A stretch of DNA of 64,000 nt, taken from Aquila chrysaetos chrysaetos. Its lineage: Eukaryota; Chordata; Aves; Accipitriformes; Accipitridae. The notes below the pieces were generated by a model, which was not told the DNA's origin, did not search any database, and worked only from the letters and a program-made list of their open reading frames with translations. Shown here in pieces: positions 38,524-49,702 of the stretch. A program made the translations under genes and the position numbers. Position 1 is the first letter of the stretch; every line of letters begins with the position of its first letter. The DNA is taken from contig NC_044011.1 of NCBI RefSeq assembly GCF_900496995.4, forward strand, positions 24,832,041 through 24,896,040. Direction: 5' to 3'.

Positions 38524-41500
38524 GTAAAGGGAATTGAGTTTGTTTAGTGTTGTATGTCACCAGATAGTATTTAGAGAATTAGACAGCTACTGCGGGGCTT
38601 AAAAGAGCTATTGCTTTCATTCTTACAGAGTGTTCTTCAATGTTCTCTCCCTAAAAAACAAATTAAAAGGACATTTTATACTAGAGTGCTGGTAGTAAGT
38701 ACTGCAAAATACATCTTGTAAAAACGATTTCAAAATATGTGATGTAGTTCCATTTATGAGATATAATTCTTGGAAGTGTCTAATAAAATCCTACATTTGA
38801 TGACACCAGTGATTTCCTAAGATTCTTTCTTTAAGTTGTTTTAACATATAATAAATGACCCTCTGGTTTTTAACTTGCGTTTTTTGCTTTGAAATACCTG
38901 AGAATTTAGAAAGGGAAAAATAGTTTGAAAAAAAAAAGTATTCTGAGATTTAAAAAATATGTGTTTAAATTTCAGTGGCAATGGTAAATAAAAAAATGAA
39001 GTAGAATGTGATACAACTGGAAAATTTTCAAAGGGTTTTCATTTTCATGTTGCATGCATTCCCTTAGCTTACTTGACTGAGCAAAGCATGCTATACCTAA
39101 TACATCACTACAAGGACTAAGAATATTTTGGGTATAAAGAGAAAAATCCTGGGCCTTTGACGCCAATGAAAGTTTGTCGCTGACTTCAAGAGAGGCTAGG
39201 AATTCACCTACTGTAATTAGAGGTCAACAGGTCAACAGCTCACAGCCATCCTTCAGCTCTGTGATTTTCACTTCAGTCCTGTCTCACTACTTTTATTACA
39301 GTACGAATCTACATCTGGAGCAGATAAGGCTTCAAGGAGGCAGTTGCTAGAGGAAGGGCAGCGGATAAAGGAGAATTAGAGGAAATGTGCATCTGCTCAG
39401 AGCAATGGAATGAAAAGGATTCCCACCAAAAAAAAGTGCCAAAGATTAAACTTCCAATGCTTACAGATACTTTTGGGGGGTAGGAGGTAGCATGTCTGCC
39501 AAACTTGCACATGACATTGTAGTCGATTAACATTATGGTGACGATGGTGTACACTGTAAAAAAGAAGGGATCGGATGGGTTATCTGGCCAAATTTCATTT
39601 AGAATAAGACTAAAGACAGTGGAAATGGGAAAGCTGTATTTACCCCTCAGACCAACCTGGTTGAAGAGATTAATCATTCTCAGTTTTTGCTTGGCTTTGC
39701 TTTCATGTAGGGAAAGAAGAAAAGAGTAAGGCTGTCCTGGACATTTACTTATTGGCAAATATCAGTTTGTATAGGCATGATGGACTTCTCTCCTATTGCA
39801 TTAGAAACTAAAGCTCCCTGCTCTCTCTACCTGTGGGAGATAGATGCAGTATTCAATATTTAGCACTTTACAATATTTAGCAATATAAGAATAAGTAGTT
39901 TGCTAAATTCACAGTATCCACACTCTGTCAATGTTGGATGGTTCTGTAAATATCTTATCTACCACACAACCATTCAAAGAACTAAGGTCAGAAGTGAATG
40001 TTAGAGACGTTTGAGTGAAGTTTCATCCAGAGAGGCATCTCGTTTTGCTTTGAAGGATCTCTTATTTCCAAAGGCAGTTTGTTCCACTGGCTAACTGCCT
40101 TTACAGTTAAAAATGTCCTTCATGTACCTTTTGAATTTGTCTAGCTATAACTTGTAGCTGTTTACTTCTTGTGGCTTTTCTGATAGATTAAAGAGCCCTT
40201 AAGTACCTGGTATTTTCTGCCTGCGAAGGTACTTATCCATCATAATCAAATCAGCCCCCAGAGCTAAACAGATTGACCTCTTTAGGGCTGTAGTCCTAAT
40301 GAGAAAAAAACCCCCAACATTTCTAGCCATCATCTCCCTTTTGAGGCTCTTCTCCGCACCTTCTTAATTTCTTAACTTACTTCAAAAATTGCTGGCACCA
40401 AACTGGATGCCACAGTGCTGTGTTTAGAGGTAATACTTCTTCCTTATTTCTATTCATATTCTCCCACCTTAAACCCCAAATCCTTAAGGGCTTGTTTTGT
40501 GTCATAATATTGCAGGAGAAGCTCATAAAAACGAGCTAGTATGAACTAAAGCTCATCTACTGCCTTTCTTCGGAGTCACTGCCTCCTTGAATAAGGGCTT
40601 CTTTTACCAGCATGTAACAAACTAAATCAAAATGGAAATTGCACTTTAGAGCTGGTTTATGTTTTACATTTTTCACTGCAATCTCACCTGCCAATTGAGT
40701 TTTATTTTAAAATGGGGACTTAAAAAAATATTCTATACTTTTTATTTTCTTTTTTTTCTTTATTAATTTTGAATCACTTGTCAAGAACATTATCCAATTT
40801 TATCCTCAAAATCCACAGCAATGATAATGGCACTCAATAACCAGCTTTGATAAAAGTTCTTGAATAAAAGCAAATAAATAAAAAGAGCAAGTCTCTTTCA
40901 AACTTTGCAAAAGGCAAATGATTTTTGAAACTTTGCAGTATCTTATACATTTGGGTTTTGGTTTCATTCCTTTACTCTTAGTTGTTCTGCAAATAATTCC
41001 TCTTCTTTTTTAGTTACGAATATGCAATTATTATTTCCTCTACCTCAGTCCCTGTAACCAACCTACACATATGTGACTGTTTTTATCTTTCTTCAGAATT
41101 GAGTCCTATTCCTCTATTAGTTGTTACCTATTTTTTCTAAAATCCATTCCTGTTGTAGATATGGTGTCACCATTCAAAGAGATAAACACTGGCTTCTCTT
41201 GCATTGATATAATGCTTCACTATATGCAGTCCATAGTCTCTGCTTGCCATTCTGATACACTGAAAAATTGCATCCAGTCCCTGATATTTTACTACTTCAT
41301 TTATGCAGGGTCACTTTTCATGGATTTACTTCTGAATGAATACCTGCATTTGGAATATTTCATCATCTTAGTCTTCATTTTTCAATTTTAAATTTATTTT
41401 TGATCAACATAGACAAGAAGTCCTGTAAAACATCAGAACTTCCAAACTCACTTGCTGTCAGCTCAATTCCATTGATCTGAGGGGAAATCAGCATGGGATC

Positions 41501-44500
41501 TTGCAGGGCACACAAAAATGTGCACTTTTAGGGCCCATATTTACATGTCCAAGTGTATTTACTTAATGGAATCACTATAGTAATTATGTTCCCCTTAGAT
41601 CATTATTGCATAATGCATCATGGCTTGGAGATCTATGGAGGTCTTACCATGTGAGTCAGGTAAACACACATGGCTAGTTTCAAATATTTGATAGCCGAAC
41701 TGAAGGAAGGGCAAGGAAAGTCTTCACTCATTATGTGTGTTGTACCTGGGCTGAGAATTTATACAATAGTCTACTCCTAAAACAGAAACTGGAATGCTTT
41801 AATATCAAAAAGCAAAATGTAGCCACACATCCTTCCATTGTAAAGTATCATGTAGCACAATAGTAAAGATGGACAATATGAAACTGGTAGCAATACTCTC
41901 TACAGTCATTGTCTTTCTCACGACCACTTTCTATCTATGTTTTTTCAGAGGAAAGTAAAGAGTAGAAGATGCAGGATGGAGAGGATAGGCAAAGAAAATG
42001 ACTATAGAGAAAGAGTCAGGAGTTGAAAAAATGGCCAATGAAAAAGGAAAGATACAAAGAAGTTAAGCAAAAGGAAAGGACAAATATGACGTGATAAAGC
42101 ACTAGCTAGAGTAAGAAAATGCAAGACAATCTGGAGTTTATAAAGGAGAAAACCTGAGTTTACTGACCACTCTACTGACTGTAGTAAACATCTTCAGTTT
42201 CATGTTCTTAAGCAAGCACACAATATTGCCAAAGCAGATGCTCAAGTTCCATGCATAGAGATCTCTAGTCCTGATGTCCCATGTTTCCCTTTAAAAAAAA
42301 AAAGGCCAGATAAACATCTGGAATGTCATTAATTCATCACAGAAAAACAGAAATTAAAGTGTTCTGCATTAGCAAGACTATTATTATTAGCAAGACTTAT
42401 TAACCTTCAAAACATAATTTTACATTATACCTGTAGGAATTAATACAAGTCCTCAGGTCTGCATAATTCAGGAAGCCAACTTAGATGATCAGAGATATGT
42501 GAACCATGCTTCACTTGAAAGGATCTCAAGGCATTTTATGAACTTGATCAGGTGAAGGCCCACAGGTTTTTCTCTGGCTGCATTGCTTCTGACACCTCAG
42601 TTTAGAAATGAAGACACTGAAATGGAATGAAAAAAATAATGATACCTAGGTATCTTAGCAAATATACATGCTTTCTATAATTCTCTATATAGTGTTTCTC
42701 TTTTCTTAAAGACACAATATTGGATCATAAAATAATGGTTGCTTTATGAAACTCATATTTTAGGGGTATTTTTTTCAATTTGGAGTTGGAATTTTAGAAT
42801 AAATTCACAAACAATTGAACATTGAAAAATATTTAACAGATAGCCCTCATTACTCATTTAAGCTGTCTACCTCTTTATCTTTGGAAGTAAGCGCTAGGGT
42901 GACATTTTCTAGAGGATGGGAAACTTAACAGTTACTGCTTTACAATTTTCGACATCCTATTTGCATATAGTTTCAACATACTTGCAAGGATGGCATTTCT
43001 TAAAACTAGGCTTATTTAAGCATCTGGATGATCTTAAACTCTCAAGGTCCCCTGTGTAATAACTGCCAAGCAATGTCCTCATTTTCTGAACACTTATAAA
43101 ATCAGTAAGTAGCAGGTATACAATAATACGCGATAAAACCAGAGCTATGTATTATAACCTCACCTTAGGAGCTGAAATGTACCAAAGAGCTTTTAGCAAC
43201 TTTTATGTAATCAGCAACAGCAAAAATTCTGTTTAAATATTTTATTTTCTAATTTACTTTTTTTCCACATTATGATTGATAGAAATCCGGAATTATTTTC
43301 TAACAATTACATACCTGATGTAAACATGGCGTTAGGTTTTACTGTCTTTTTCCCTTTTGCAGGTTGTTCTGGTGAACTTGTTGATATGCGTGGTAGTTTT
43401 CTACACTGTGTACTATGTGGTCCTATCTGTGTGCTTCGCAGTATTCAAGTAAGATTTCCTTGTCTTTAGTCTAATATGCTAGCATACTGCAACTTGCACC
43501 ATGTAAATAAATGAACATAGGAGAAAAGATGACTGAAAAAAGGAAAAGAAATATTTTATACTCAATAAAAAAGACAAATTATATTCCCTTAGGAAGTTAT
43601 TGATTAGCATGTATAGTGCCAAATGTCGTAAATAAAAGTGGGCAAGGGCAAGATCACAACACGAAATGGGACGTAGAGAGCTTGTAAAAGCCCAGAGAAT
43701 TCCATTTGAAATCGCATTTAAAAGAACCTATAATATGTCATATAATCACTAAGGCATTACTGAAAATCTCTGGTTAAATTTATTCATTCTGTTTCCACAG
43801 GATTAAAATGTTGGATGGTTTGGGACCTTTTGATTTTAAGACAAGTCCCTCATGGATTAACCCATATTATTTAGGTAACTGAAGTTTGCTTCTCTTTTTT
43901 TTCTCAGTCAAGGAAATAGACTGTATCTGGATATAAACTTGTCTTCCTTATGGATAGTATTTTAAAGCTGTTTTAGCAATACTAATGATTTCTGTAGTTT
44001 AACTACACTGCATTTAAATGCTTATTCATCTTGCCAGCACTTCTCATTTCTGTATTGCTACTTATCATTCAAGTGATTGTTAGGCTTTCCCTTGGGTTGT
44101 TCTGATCTTGCATCATCTGAAGAAAACGTGCTGCTTTGCCAGGATGTTTCAATTTCATTGCAGAACAATTACTTATGCTCTGTAAAGTTCCTCCACGAAG
44201 TTGTTAAATTTAATTTTCATACTGCAGTAAATTTCTTATGAATCATTGGATCTAGACCTGAATAATAGGTCACATTCAACTAATGGAAATTTTGCTTTGG
44301 TAATGCCTGAATACAGTGGGCATTGAAATTTCAGGGTTTGACTGTAGCTCAATCCCTAAACATATCTTTATATATCCTGATACAAATTTCTGCATTTTTG
44401 TCTGAAGCTCTCGAAATATATTATTTTTCCTAAATGGTCATTCCTAAAAAATTACATGCATACATGAAATTTTAGCAGATTTGTAATCTATTTTACAAAG

Positions 44501-47500
44501 GCAAACAACATCATGTGTCAGTAAAGTAAGTAAAGCTCAAAAGTAAATTGGTTAGTTCATCAGGTTAAAAAGAGTAATAAAAATGCATGGATATTTGTAC
44601 AGTGTCAATACTGATTTCAGATGAAAAAAGAACATTTCAGCTGTAGCAGTGGAAAAGAAAATTAAATCATACTCCATTAGAATTACTTTTCAGGGCCCTA
44701 ATGTCATTACTGTATCTCAATATGATTTCCCCCCGCCCCCCCAAATTTTATCAGCTAGTTTGATGCAGCATGTTTATATGCCAAAGACAGCGACTGTGTC
44801 TTGCGACTGGTTAGTATTCCACCCTCCTTTCTGTCCACCCGATGAAATAACATGGAATAGCAAAACATAAGAGGATCTGTTTAAAGTCTATGGGCACAGA
44901 GACAGAACAAAGGTCTCTGAATGATGTTGCAAATGAGAATTAGTTCACTCAAGAGTCTTACTCATGCCTGGTAAAAACAGAATTATGTCTTCAAAAGAAA
45001 ACCTCAAAATAAAAATGGAAGTCAGCTCAGAACTGTGGTACCATTACTGACCCAGTTTTGTAAAAAAGTTTACAGAACATCTGTCTACACTAAGCATACT
45101 TTCTAAATTATAAAATTATTGGCATAATTTAAAGGCATACTATCATCATGAAAGATCATAAACTAAAAATACTAAAATGCATTGTCAAACATTAAATTTT
45201 TTGAAGTGTTATTTCCGACTTTCCTAACTACACGTTGTTTTTCCTGTAGTATTTTTCTTATTTTTTACATTTTTTTAAACTGCTGGGTGAAAGATCCATA
45301 GTCCAGTAGGAACTAATTGACCCTATAAAGAAAAGAACAAAACTGAAAGGCACAAAATGCTGCCAAATGTATACATTAAATACAATGAAAAAAATAACGA
45401 TGGTCTCTCTACTTTCAGCTACAGTAATCCTAGGTATTACGTTACTGGAGCAGTAAAAAAATAAATAATTCCATTAAAAATGTGAGTTTTATACGCCTGC
45501 ATACTTAAAAAGAAGAACAAAATGCCTTTAGATGGAAAATTATATGAATTACAAATGCACGATTATGGCCTGTTGTATGGGCACTCAGGACTACAGCTAG
45601 AAGAGACATCACGCATTTTCCATGCAACCCCCTGCTGTCCCAGGTGGCCACAAAGCATAAAGTCACACTTTGCCCTAATAGAGATTCCTTTCGGTCCCAT
45701 TGCCCTTAATAGCAAGTAAACAGCTAAGCACCGCTCCATTGCTCTGTCGAAGAACAGAGGGGTTCCTCACCCTTCCCGGCGTAGCTGCTCCGTGCCTCCC
45801 CGCCTGCCTCCCAGCCCGTGGGGGGGTGACGGCTTGGCCGCGCCATGGCTTCTGCAGAGCTGCACCCCACGTCGGGGCCGGCGGTCGGCGCGGGCTGGCA
45901 CCCCATGGCAGCCGCGTGGCTCGGCACGCTCCAGAGAAAGAACCAGGCGTCGGAAATGCACCGTTTCGTCTCCGAGAGAAGGAACTTTCTTCATCAGATG
46001 ACTTTAATAGTCTCCTTTGGCAACATAATTTAGTTACGACCACTTTGCTGGTAATCCCCATTCGCGGTTTAACACAACACAGAGCTAGATGCTGAATGTC
46101 AGGCGTGGTGACAGCGTGGTAGCTCTGGCAGCCTTGCCATCAGCTCTGAGAAAAGCCAGGCTCCTGGTTGTGTGTACCGTGAGATCCATACGGATGGATG
46201 GCCTCTGCTCACCTTGTAGGCTCTCTGCTCTATCTCCCCTTGTATGTCTTGTCTTTAAATTGTTCTGATATATATATGTATTCTGGCACATATCATATAT
46301 ATATATACGATGCAATGATGTCAACAGGGAGAAAGCTATGAAGTTTCTTACCAAACATAACCCCTTAACCATACAATTCTGTTCTGGATGAGAAAAATTT
46401 GATCTATGTCAATATCAACCAAATCTATTTGGCACCATATGCAAAAAGTGTGGATAGTCCCTAAGTAAAATTTCCATGCCATTTCTCATCTAGGCTATAT
46501 AAACTGGTAATAATCCTGTCACTGGTCATAATCCTGTTAATCCTCATGCTTTTACATAAAATATATAAGATTTTAAAGTCTATAGGCAAATCAGGATACA
46601 ACCCCTGCAGACGTCTGAGGCAAAATTAGAAATGAACTTATAATGGAAGTGTTAGTGTAATATTTGATCTTGTAAAAAAAAATTTGCATAACCTTCTCAG
46701 ACATTTTAACTTCCTATTGCTATCATTTTGAATATGAGAAAAACCCTTTCAAAACTATATTTGGTGTAAATATCCTATTTTCATTTACAGTTCTTGTGAT
46801 ATCTTTGGAAATAACTTTCTTCATTTGTGGTCTGCTGTTTGCCTTGGTTGTGGAAGAATGGGTTTGGGATTATGCTGTAACAGTTACTATTATTCATATC
46901 ACCATAACTTCAGTCGGTAAGTAGGTTTACTGCTAAATATATGCATAGTATCACAAGCTGAAGAATCAATCAGCTATGATTCATCTACAGTATTACTGGA
47001 CTAACTTATTTTTTCCTTAAAGCTAAATAAATACATATCTCTATTTTCCATCCATTTGACTCCTGCATGTATTTAAATCCCGCCATTTAAAACAATTCTG
47101 GTTTTGTTGCAGAATTTTAAAACGCTATTTTCCTATAAAAAATTCAGAGTTTTAGTTTGTAATCTAACAGTTCATATCAAACAGATCCAGCCTAGATACA
47201 ATTTCAGCATCTGGAAGGTATGTTTTTCTCTAAAACAAGAAATCAATAGTTGTCCATGTCCTGACACTTTAAGATCTACTCATTAACACTTCAGCTCTAG
47301 TTCAGAGTAAAAATAAGGCTTGCTTCAGCAAAGCCAGTTCAAAGTTTTTAAGTTAGATAATTTGAACTAAATCTCCTTGAGGAAAATAAAGCATTTTACC
47401 ATCGAAGCATCTTTTTTTCCTGAAACTTTTCCCCTTGAAGGAAAGAAAAGGAAAAGAATTGGCTGCTGTAAATGAGACTCATCATCACTTTTTGCCAGCA

Positions 47501-49702
47501 CCTGGTAACCTACTCCCTCTTCTCATGCTGTTTAGCAGAATGCTGCTGTGGCTGATTAGGAAATACATTTTGACCCCATCCTTGCCAGAGCCCATTTGGG
47601 GATGCTTTTCTCCTATAACAATGAGCTTAGTATTTTTATTCTAGAATTCAGAAATAGGAAAAAATATCACTGACAAATTAGGACTCCCTCCCTACTACGT
47701 AATAATTCACCTTCCATTTTCCAATGCTTTGTCCATTTGTCTTTTAGCACTTTATACAGAAGGGGATTCCCCACTTCCTATGGCAAGTTAAGCCAGAGAC
47801 CAACAGAGACTTCATCTTAAAAAAATTAAGCATAATTTCTCATCTACCAAATTTGATTTCCTGGAATTTAAACTACTGTTGTTCCTTATGAATAACTGTT
47901 GTATTTAAATCAAGGAGTTTACAAAAACTACAACAAAAACTGCTTTGTGTGTAATTTATACAGGAAGATATCTTCTATCATTATATTAGGTGATGCATTT
48001 TGATGTCCAGACAACCCCAGATTTGTTATTGTTTCATTCAGATGGCCAACCAAAGCTCTGCTGGCTGACTCTGAGCTGCCAGCATATGCAGTGTGCCTCA
48101 CAGCTCACTTTACTACCTCTACAGCCCTGTCAGACTTTTTTTTTTGGGGGGGGGGGGGCAATACTGGGTCATATAATGGCCCTGTAGTTGATCATACAGT
48201 GGGGATGTGGGTCAGCTTGCATGAGGCAAGGGCCTGACACAGGAGAGAGCATGCTGTGCAATAGTGCTAACTTGCAGTGCGCAGCCCCAGCCTGTCTGTC
48301 ATGCACTGCATCACCCGTTAAACCGAAAATGGTAGGCAGCTTAATTTATTTGGATTGCAGCAATATGTAGGCACTCTACCAGGGGATCGGTGTCTCTGTT
48401 GTGCTAAACCGTGTACAGGTAAGTAATAAAAAAGGCATTTCTTCCGCAGAGAGTCTGAGAGCTCCGTTTAGCACACACTTATTAGGTTTAACACTTGCCT
48501 TGCAGTGGGATTGCTCACTGGGCTAAGCTTAATAGTATGGCCAAGTATCTGCATGATCAGGACCTAAATATGCATTTGCAATTTCAATAAATGTAAAGTA
48601 TATAATTTATGAAACATAACTAAGCAGACCTTTGATAACGTAATGTAATGTTTGCATATCCCCATCCTTTGTTTAAAAATTTACATTTCTCCTTTTCTTC
48701 TCCTTGCAGTTATGTCTGAATTCCCCCTGATGTTACACTGGTGGCTGGCATTAGGTATAATTACATTCTTTAAAGTTTAAATTGTTAGACTCTATGTAGA
48801 AAATTAGTATTTACAGTATGAATTGTTTCCATTAAATGTCTGTTGTCTCACTAATTTGAGAATTGTCAACATTTAAAGAAGAAATATATGCTTGTCATTT
48901 ATACTTCTTTTAATGACACAGGCAAGTAACGTTGGGCTAACATTTGCCTTGCCTTAAAAAATCTTCTGTTTTAAGACCAGAACGTACTCAGCTTATGTTA
49001 ATCTTGTTAACAAACAGCAGACACGCTCACAATCTTGAAATAAAACATGATTAAGTCCTGACTAATCAAACTATCTCAGTTAATTCAGGTGTCAAAAAGA
49101 CAGTTGTCCAAACTAGTCTTCCTTGGTACCCTTTATAATCAATGGAAAGAAACAGGCACCTTCAGCGGCAACTTTTGTAAACACTATGCACAGGTACTTA
49201 TGATAGATGAGATAAATCCCAGTCATCACATTTCCTTAGAGTGAATGGCAAACCTACATTTCTGAATGTTTCCTTTTCTGTAAAATTAAAAGCATAGCTT
49301 TGTACTAGAATATATTATCTTGAGAAATAGTTAAGGGAAAAGGACTGGCTTCTGTTCTTATATGATGGATAACAAGGATTGACAGCTGCAGTAAATTCCT
49401 AAATGATGGGGGGGACAGGCAAATAAATTCCCTGTCCTGGAACTGGGTTTTGCATTTGTAGGTGGTTAAAGCCTTGGGTACAATGTTTGAGTAGACAGGC
49501 CATTTTAAAAAAATTGAAGATAAAAAGAATGTCTGTTTAAAGTTTTATTGTAACGTTTGTATTCCAGTATAAAAATTAACATAAAACAGTCATATATTTT
49601 CTTTCAGGATCTGGAGTAATTTCAATGACTTGTGGAGGACAGATTCTGGCATACTGCTTGTTCAAAGACAACTTCATTTACCCGATTCTAGACGATTTTT
49701 GA
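38491..49702 (+). CDS. TMEM244: Transmembrane protein 244, complete coding region in six exons
   Basis: Joining 38491-38523, 43363-43448, 43801-43874, 46791-46916, 48710-48754 and 49608-49702 gives 459 bases, 152 codons plus TGA, with a GT-AG intron and compatible phase at every junction. The protein should be a small four-pass membrane protein: hydrophobic stretches at about residues 12-34, 65-85, 93-108 and 117-140, with acidic EE at 86-87. Blocks I recognise from human TMEM244 are FYTVYYV (24-30), PFDFKTSPSW (49-58), VEEWVWDYA (85-93) and EFPLMLHWWLALG (110-122). The molecular function of the family is unknown. Its position between the two CpG islands matches the human order next to L3MBTL3 and ARHGAP18. 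No frameshift or premature stop is seen. The C-terminal 30 residues come from exon 6 and appear longer than the human reference as I remember it. Confidence 0.92.
38524..43362 (+). other. TMEM244: TMEM244 intron 1
   Basis: 4.8 kb, AT-rich. Apart from the old CR1 relic at 39990-40470 I see nothing recognisable. Confidence 0.8.
39990..40470 (-). mobile_element. Old, diverged CR1-lineage LINE relic (reverse orientation)
   Basis: The plus strand contains landmarks of an old reptile/bird CR1 3' region: CAGTTTGTTCCACTGGCTAA, ACAGTTAAAAATGTCCTTC, TTTGTCTAGCT, GATTAAAGAGCCCTT, GAAGGTACTTAT followed by CATAATCAAATCA, and GCTAAACAGATTGA with CTCTTTAGG. The order fits this repeat in reverse orientation. 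It is much more diverged than the two younger CR1 copies. Borders are approximate. Confidence 0.75.
43363..43448 (+). CDS. TMEM244: TMEM244 coding exon 2
   Basis: 86 bases after a pyrimidine-rich acceptor (TTTTGCAG), ending AA before GTAAGA. It encodes residues 12-39, the whole first membrane segment, including FYTVYYV. Intron 2 is only about 350 bases. Confidence 0.92.
43801..43874 (+). CDS. TMEM244: TMEM244 coding exon 3
   Basis: 74 bases between TTTCCACAG and GTAACT. It completes Lys40 and encodes the hydrophilic loop to Leu64, with the family block GPFDFKTSPSW. It leaves one base of the Val65 codon. Confidence 0.92.
43875..46790 (+). other. TMEM244: TMEM244 intron 3
   Basis: 2.9 kb, AT-rich except for the small CpG island at 45760-45990. 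There is a TA-rich tract near 46267-46312. Confidence 0.8.
45760..45990. promoter_or_regulatory. Small CpG island within TMEM244 intron 3
   Basis: By eye, about 25 CpG dinucleotides fall within roughly 210 bases in otherwise AT-rich, CpG-poor intron. The plus strand has an ATG in strong context (GCCGCGCCATGG, ATG at 45845) opening 62 codons that match nothing I know. The minus strand has a good donor-like site (G then GTGAGG, near 45765-45770). It could be an alternative or antisense promoter, an enhancer, or unmethylated GC-rich sequence without function. I do not call a gene. Confidence 0.6.
46791..46916 (+). CDS. TMEM244: TMEM244 coding exon 4
   Basis: 126 bases between TTTACAG and GTAAGT. 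It encodes Val65 to Val106: the second membrane segment, the conserved VVEEWVWDYA turn and most of the third segment. Confidence 0.93.
48136..48158. repeat. T10-G13 homopolymer pair
   Basis: Ten T followed by thirteen G. The exact lengths are likely to be uncertain. Confidence 0.85.
48710..48754 (+). CDS. TMEM244: TMEM244 coding exon 5 (45 bases)
   Basis: A 45-base microexon between CCTTGCAG and GTATAA. It encodes MSEFPLMLHWWLALG (residues 108-121, with Val107 and Gly122 shared across junctions), which is strongly family-specific. It is too short for most gene finders. Confidence 0.93.
49608..49702 (+). CDS. TMEM244: TMEM244 coding exon 6 and stop
   Basis: 95 coding bases after TTTCTTTCAG. 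It encodes residues 122-152, the rest of the fourth membrane segment and a polar, acidic tail ending NFIYPILDDF, then TGA at 49700-49702. A possible polyadenylation signal ATTAAA lies at 49763-49768, but the true transcript end is not visible. Confidence 0.88.

Larger units (their letters stand above)
46917..49607 (+). other. TMEM244: TMEM244 introns 4 and 5
   Basis: Two introns (46917-48709 and 48755-49607), AT-rich. Intron 4 holds a T10/G13 homopolymer at 48136-48158. No repeats or RNA genes were recognised. Confidence 0.75.

Noticed and set aside
45700..46095. 131-codon plus-strand and 128-codon minus-strand frames over the intronic CpG island
   Set aside because: Overlapping frames on both strands and no known homology. 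I report the CpG island itself and no gene.
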